Assembly: GCA_038239305.1 (NCBI GenBank)
Contig: JBBSEW010000088.1
Location: forward strand, 1-10,626
DNA from: JALYUA01 sp038239305
Lineage (GTDB): Bacteria; Acidobacteriota; Thermoanaerobaculia; UBA5066; Gp7-AA6
Direction of reading: 5' to 3'
Length of the DNA stretch: 10,626 nucleotides
Shown: in pieces, positions 7,199-10,626 of the stretch
Layout: every line of letters starts with the position of its first letter
How positions within the stretch are numbered: the first letter of the stretch is position 1
Position numbers and translations under genes: made by a program
Notes under the pieces: model-generated
What the model was told of the DNA's origin: nothing
Databases searched by the model: none
What the model saw: the letters and a program-made list of their open reading frames with translations, nothing else

Positions 7199-7294
7199 GG
7201 AGGCCTGATTGTACGCGCGGGGAAGAGCCGGCGCACGTCCGGGGTTGTGGCACCCGTGAATAGAAGGATCCTGTCGGTGGTCCCGCTGTCCCGA

Positions 7295-7384
7295 CTCTTC
7301 CCCCTCTCCCGGCGGGAGAGGGCCGGGGTGAGGGGCGGGCTCTTCCCCCTCTCCCCGCGGGAGAGGGTCGGGGTGAGGGGCAAG
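7295..7384. repeat. Two tandem 45-bp REP-type palindromic repeats
   Basis: Copy A (7295-7339) and copy B (7340-7384) both begin CTCTTCCCCCTCTCCC and end in a G-rich GGGGTGAGGGGC tail. Palindrome arms are 7302-7311 with 7313-7322 in copy A, and 7347-7355 with 7359-7367 in copy B. Bases 7291-7337 equal the reverse complement of 306-352 over 47 bases. The copies lie between the divergent SmpA/OmlA-like and lipoprotein genes. No transposase is seen nearby. Confidence 0.9.
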
Positions 7385-7855
7385 GCTCGGCGACCTTCAG
7401 TACGCCATCCCCGCGCTCTCCTGCCTCTTCTCCTCCTCGCCACCCTGGCCGCCACCGCCTGTCTCACCTTCCACCGCCCCGAAGTGACCTTCCGCGGCGT
7501 CGCCGTCAGCTCCATCCGATCCGACGGCGTCAACCTGCAGGCCGACCTCGACGTCTTCAACCCCAACTCCTACAAGATCGGCGTCGAAAAGCTCTCCTAC
7601 CGCCTGAGGGTCAACGGCAACGACGCCGGCAGCGGCGAGGTCGAGCAGCCGACGTCCCTCCCCGGCAAAACGACGACCACCGTCCACCTGCCGCTTCGCC
7701 TCGACTGGACGAAGATCAAGTCCGCCGGCCTGGACTTCCTGACACGCGGCGTGGACTATGCCGTCGAAGGCGAAATCACCTTCTCGACCCCCATCGGCGT
7801 CTTCCACCGCCCGTACCGCCACGCGGGGACCTACTCGCCGCTGGGGGAGCGGTAG
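7373..7855 (+). CDS. LEA14/WHy-domain lipoprotein
   Basis: An exported lipoprotein of about 160 residues from the GTG at 7373. A basic n-region (KARRPSVRHPR) precedes a leucine-rich core and the lipobox LAATAC, with the lipidated Cys at residue 30. The rest matches the water-stress/hypersensitive-response (WHy, LEA14-like) beta-sandwich: GVAVSSIRSDGVNLQADLDV followed by the hallmark FNPNS, then KIGVEKLSYRLRVNG, a GSGEVEQPTSLPGKTTTTVHLPL strand pair, and DYAVEGEITFSTPIG. Bacterial relatives are often outer-membrane-attached and linked to desiccation or envelope stress; the role here is inferred. No ATG lies between the repeat and the signal peptide. The start, and a GGGAGAGGG five bases before it, both fall inside REP copy B. 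The open frame continues upstream through the repeats, but that part is not protein-like. Confidence 0.8.
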   Translation: MRGKARRPSVRHPRALLPLLLLATLAATACLTFHRPEVTFRGVAVSSIRSDGVNLQADLDVFNPNSYKIGVEKLSYRLRVNGNDAGSGEVEQPTSLPGKTTTTVHLPLRLDWTKIKSAGLDFLTRGVDYAVEGEITFSTPIGVFHRPYRHAGTYSPLGER

Positions 7856-7885
7856 CAGCGCGGAGGATCAGGGCCACTAGAGCTG

Positions 7886-8284
7886 TCATTTCTCGCTACC
7901 CCAGAATTTTCGCCGCAGGCCTAGCTTCAGCCAGCGAACCGAGTTTCGGCAAAGCCTCATTCGAGTCCCGGCCTCTCGCTCGCTCAGGCCTAGCCTGTAG
8001 AGGAGCTCGTAGAGCCGTCCCTGGAGGCGGGGGAGCTTCTCTGCGCGGGCTCGAAGAAGGTGTCGGAGCTCTGGAGGACAGGACTTACCCGAGGTAGTTC
8101 GTGTCGATTCGAGCTTTCGGCGACGGGCGTTAGCGCGAATCAGATCGATAGCCTTGTGCGCCGCCACCCCGTGAACCCAGCCCTCCTCGTACAGGTGCTC
8201 GAGTCCATGTCCCAGCAGGACGAGCCAGACCTCCTGCAGGAGATCCTCGCTGTCAGAAGAATCGAGAAAATGGGTTCGCGACAC
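7886..8284 (-). CDS. ECF-like sigma-70 family RNA polymerase sigma factor, 5' end uncertain
   Basis: Directs RNA polymerase to a set of promoters. From the GTG at 8284 it has 132 residues. SDSEDLLQEVWLVLL (10-24) and WVHGVAAHKAIDLIRANARRRK (36-57) match sigma region 2.2-2.4. LPRLQGRLYELLYRLGLSEREAGTRMRLCRNSVRWLKLGLRRKF (84-127) matches region 4.2 with its helix-turn-helix. From this start most of region 2.1 would be missing. The frame upstream (SLVSGVVSRV) looks like the lost part, as far as an amber codon at 8323-8321. The gene converges on the lipoprotein gene (30-base gap) and diverges from the Rhs gene. No anti-sigma gene is adjacent. It could be a functional short factor, a nonsense-mutated pseudogene, or affected by a sequencing error. 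Confidence 0.75.
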   Translation of the reverse strand: MSRTHFLDSSDSEDLLQEVWLVLLGHGLEHLYEEGWVHGVAAHKAIDLIRANARRRKLESTRTTSGKSCPPELRHLLRARAEKLPRLQGRLYELLYRLGLSEREAGTRMRLCRNSVRWLKLGLRRKFWGSEK

Positions 8285-8362
8285 CCGGCTAACGACTCCG
8301 CTGACGAGGCTCGCATTTTCCTACGCCCGCCGAGAACTGTCCGAATCGAACGTGGAGGCCAT
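8285..8362 (-). other. Likely original 5' end of the sigma gene, interrupted by an in-frame TAG
   Basis: In the same frame as the sigma factor, an ATG at 8362-8360 has AGAGGG seven bases upstream and encodes MASTFDSDSSRRA. Codon 14 is then TAG (8323-8321), followed by ENASLVSGVVSRV leading straight into the sigma region 2 text. Reading through the TAG would give 158 residues, with about 40 residues before the EDLLQEV motif, which is typical for ECF sigma factors. Confidence 0.55.
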
Positions 8363-8540
8363 TCTCGATCCCTCTCTTGACGAGTCGTTTCCCGATGATT
8401 CGGAGAGGCGATTATGGAAGGCCCGACGAGGTTTTGACCCCAGGCAAACGTAAAATCTTTTGGCCGCATCTTTTCTTGTGGCCCAAACACCGGTTGGGAA
8501 ACGACCTCTCTGCAGAGACCAAGACTCTCCAGGAGGCGTT
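8363..8540. promoter_or_regulatory. Divergent control region between the sigma and Rhs genes
   Basis: These 178 bases must hold the promoters for both directions. The region is more AT-rich than its surroundings (CGTAAAATCTTTT at 8449-8461, ATCTTTTCTTG at 8468-8478). A 12-base perfect palindrome, TCTCTGCAGAGA, lies at 8507-8518, 22 bases before the Rhs start. It could be an operator or a leader hairpin. I cannot assign -35/-10 boxes with confidence. Confidence 0.4.
8531..8536 (+). promoter_or_regulatory. Consensus Shine-Dalgarno of the Rhs gene
   Basis: AGGAGG is followed by CGTT and then ATG at 8541. The full consensus at short spacing fixes the start codon of a gene that has no stop inside the window. 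Confidence 0.8.
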
Positions 8541-10626
8541 ATGGGAAGCAAGACGATGGGCCTGTCGGGACTGATTTTCGGCGAAATCAACCGATCAATA
8601 TCCCGACAACTGAGAACGTTGGGGTTTCTCTCCGTCATCCTGTTCACTGCCCGTGAGGCCGTTTCGCAAACCTGCGTGGCGCGGCACGCCGACGGCGAAG
8701 GCTGTGGTTTGCAGCCTCAGCAGTGCTTTCCAGTTGGTAGCGGGCCGAGCGCCTGGCAGGATCCGGGCGGTTTTCGCACCTGGCAGTTCCGACGGGCGGT
8801 GCAGAGTCCTCTCGACACCTCGACGCCCGTTCCGCTCGGTGAGACGATCCCCAACTGCGGTGGTGGCTTGCCGCCCGCCGGCGGCGCAGCGCCTTCGGTG
8901 GCTATACGAATCGTGGGAACGCACGTGCTGATCGACTACGACGCTCCGAACGTCTACTGCACGAACGCCGGCGACCGGCCTCCTTCTTTCACCTGTACAA
9001 ATGACCCCTTCGTGGCTGCGGACCGGATCACGCTCAGCGACGCCGGCGGCGGGCTTCGAGCAGCCTACCTTTATTTCGAGCATGGTACCTGGGACACGGG
9101 GGTCGAGATCGCCTGCGGCGTCACCACAAGCTACTGTGCGGGGCTGGGCTACTTGGTGGACGACTCGACGCGAAAGACCGTGACCACGGCGTTAACGCCC
9201 CTGACCGGGACGTGCAAGGATCGGAAGTCTTGTCCCGTATCCATCGGTGTAGGGTTGCCCATCAACGTGGGCTCCGGGGACGTCTCCACCTCGATTCCAC
9301 TGTTCTCGATTCCTCAAGATCCCGATCCGCTCCCATTCACGCTGGCGTACCACAGCAGCACGCCCTTGTTTCCGCTGCTGGTGAGCTCTCCCGTGGGAAT
9401 CGGCTGGACCCATGAGTACGCGCAGACCCTGCGTCCCGAGGACGGGACGAACAACCGGCTGTATCGAATCAGCCCGGAGGGCTACGAAGAGGAGTATCTG
9501 CGTATCGCGCCGGATACGAACTGGATTGCGATCTACCCGGCGGAGCTCCGCGGGACGATCACGCAGGTGGGCTCCGACTACCGCCTCGTGGATCTGAATG
9601 GGACCACGACCAGTTTCGACGTGACAACGGGCCACTGGAACTCCACAAAAGACCGTTGGAGCAACACGATTTCCGGCACTTACACGGGCGGACAGCTGAC
9701 GACGATCACCGACTCGATGGGCCGCCAGATCGGTATCTCCTACACGAGCACCCTGGTCACCATCACGCTGCCCAACGGAAAAACCTGGAAGCTCACGCTC
9801 AACGGAGGAAATTTCCTGACCGCGATCCGCGACCCCCTGCACCCGTCCACGGACTGGAGAACGATTTCATACCTGACCGACCACGCGGGCGTGGCGCGGC
9901 TTCTGAGCTCCATCAAGGACGACGCCTCGAAGGAGCTGGAAGCGCACACCTATGACAACACATCGGGAACGGGCACGGATCGAGCGTTGACATCCTCCCA
10001 GGCAGTCGGAACCCGGAGCAACGTCAGCATTTCGTACGACGACGCCGGCTCCACCCGCACCGTAACCCACATGATCGACGGGTCGACCACGCAGACTTCG
10101 ACCTTCACGTTGATTTATGCGAGCGGCCGGTGGCTCCCGACGCAGATTTCGGGAAACTGCGCCACTTGTGCCGGCGCCGAAGCGGACCTGACCGTCTTCG
10201 CCTACGACTACGCGAACCACGTGATCGACCTCAAGGCGGGCTCCGGCGCCGAGATCGCGGAATCCACCATGGCTTACGACGGCAACGGAATGCTTCTTTC
10301 GAAGATCGAGGCGCTCGGAAAGCCGGAAGCGAGAACGACGACGTACGCATACAGCTATACGCCGCCGGGTGGGAGCGGATTTCTTCCCTGGCCCTCCTTC
10401 ATGACCCAGATGACCGAAAGCTCGGCGGGGAAGAGCGGTGCCTCGAAGACCACGTCATTCGCATGGAACTCGTCGGGAACGGCGGAGACTTCCCTGGCCG
10501 TGACGGAGAGCGGCTGGCTGAACGGGACGACGAGCGAGAACCACGTCACGACTTCTGCCTTCGACTCGCCGCGCCATCGCCTTTTGTCCGTGACGGGCCC
10601 GGTGACCAATCAGCAGACGGCTTATA
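8541..10626 (+). CDS. Rhs/YD-repeat family exported protein, N-terminal 695 residues (runs off the right edge)
   Basis: The frame is open from ATG 8541 to the last base. A long n-region ending RQLRTL precedes a hydrophobic core (GFLSVILF) and a cleavage site near AVS|QT, so it is exported. Residues 45-231 form an unrecognised domain with ten Cys (45, 55, 62, 106, 140, 152, 192, 199, 225, 231). None follow until C540 and C543. At about 231-297, CPVSIGVGLPINVGSGDVSTS, then LPFTLAYHSS and GIGWTHEYAQTL, match the segment that opens Rhs shells. YD-like repeats follow, for example ITDSMGRQIGISY, FAYDYANHVIDLK and MAYDGNGMLLSKIEALG, plus the GNCATCAG motif seen in many Rhs chains. Rhs proteins form hollow beta-cocoons that often carry a variable C-terminal toxin; that end is beyond the window. 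Alternative: a surface or wall-associated YD protein without a toxin. The divergent sigma gene is the nearest candidate regulator. Confidence 0.9.
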   Translation, partial: MGSKTMGLSGLIFGEINRSISRQLRTLGFLSVILFTAREAVSQTCVARHADGEGCGLQPQQCFPVGSGPSAWQDPGGFRTWQFRRAVQSPLDTSTPVPLGETIPNCGGGLPPAGGAAPSVAIRIVGTHVLIDYDAPNVYCTNAGDRPPSFTCTNDPFVAADRITLSDAGGGLRAAYLYFEHGTWDTGVEIACGVTTSYCAGLGYLVDDSTRKTVTTALTPLTGTCKDRKSCPVSIGVGLPINVGSGDVSTSIPLFSIPQDPDPLPFTLAYHSSTPLFPLLVSSPVGIGWTHEYAQTLRPEDGTNNRLYRISPEGYEEEYLRIAPDTNWIAIYPAELRGTITQVGSDYRLVDLNGTTTSFDVTTGHWNSTKDRWSNTISGTYTGGQLTTITDSMGRQIGISYTSTLVTITLPNGKTWKLTLNGGNFLTAIRDPLHPSTDWRTISYLTDHAGVARLLSSIKDDASKELEAHTYDNTSGTGTDRALTSSQAVGTRSNVSISYDDAGSTRTVTHMIDGSTTQTSTFTLIYASGRWLPTQISGNCATCAGAEADLTVFAYDYANHVIDLKAGSGAEIAESTMAYDGNGMLLSKIEALGKPEARTTTYAYSYTPPGGSGFLPWPSFMTQMTESSAGKSGASKTTSFAWNSSGTAETSLAVTESGWLNGTTSENHVTTSAFDSPRHRLLSVTGPVTNQQTAY

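Noticed and set aside
7208..7213. TACAAT (minus strand) as a -10 box for the SmpA/OmlA-like gene
   Set aside because: It lies only 9 bases before the ATG and has no recognisable -35 at the right distance. A leaderless transcript is possible but not shown.
306..7337. Composite transposon or insertion sequence defined by the 47-bp inverted repeats
   Set aside because: The enclosed genes are housekeeping-type, there is no transposase or target-site duplication, and the ends are REP-family palindromes present in more than two copies.
8434..8456. TTGACC and TAAAAT as a promoter for the Rhs gene
   Set aside because: The spacer is only 11 bases, too short for a sigma-70-type promoter, and there is no second candidate -10 box at 16-18 bases.
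8321..8647. 108-codon minus-strand frame ending at the amber codon
   Set aside because: Upstream of ATG 8362 it has no protein-like text and overlaps the Rhs start region. Only its last 13 codons look relevant, as the sigma 5' end.
9192..10220. Minus-strand frames (9192-9842, 9867-10220) inside the Rhs region
   Set aside because: Antisense shadows of the open plus-strand Rhs frame, with no motifs.

Overview
The window is GC-rich, reads as a bacterial chromosome, and carries several non-ATG starts. Its interspersed palindromic repeats belong to a type common in large soil and sediment genomes (C-rich arm, short loop, G-rich arm, then a GGGGTGAGGGG-like tail). Gene content fits a Gram-negative heterotroph: glycogen synthesis, an exported prolyl oligopeptidase, lipoproteins, an ECF-type sigma factor and an Rhs/YD-repeat protein. 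My guess is Acidobacteriota or a neighbouring phylum. That is inference only, because there is no marker gene.

Bases 1-381 hold no gene. They contain about 2.5 copies of a ~147-bp composite repeat, each built from a palindrome and a tandem 8-bp motif. From 382 to 7198 six genes all lie on the minus strand. In transcription order they are a small membrane-anchored SmpA/OmlA(BamE)-like protein, a secreted S9A prolyl oligopeptidase, two tandem paralogous secreted Pro/Ala-rich proteins of unknown function, glycogen synthase (glgA) and ADP-glucose pyrophosphorylase (glgC). glgA and glgC are 9 bases apart and supply consecutive steps of glycogen synthesis, with GlgC making ADP-glucose and GlgA polymerising it. 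The gap before glgA is mostly 7-bp tandem repeats. The last four genes of the block all use GTG or TTG starts.

At 7295-7384 two more palindromic repeats occur in tandem. One is identical over 47 bp, in inverted orientation, to the copy beside glgC. They abut, and seem to supply the ribosome-binding site and GTG start of, a plus-strand LEA14/WHy-type lipoprotein gene. Converging on it is a minus-strand ECF-like sigma factor whose best start is followed by an in-frame amber codon. Divergent from the sigma gene, and open to the right edge, is the first 695 codons of an exported Rhs/YD-repeat protein with a 10-cysteine N-terminal region. Because it has no stop inside the window, a stop-to-stop ORF search would miss it.

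The most interesting points are the sigma/Rhs divergent pair with the amber codon, the two secreted paralogues that share a peptide signature, and the nested repeats (147-, 45-, 8- and 7-bp periods) that bracket and separate the genes. I found no CRISPR array, tRNA, rRNA, transposase or integrase.
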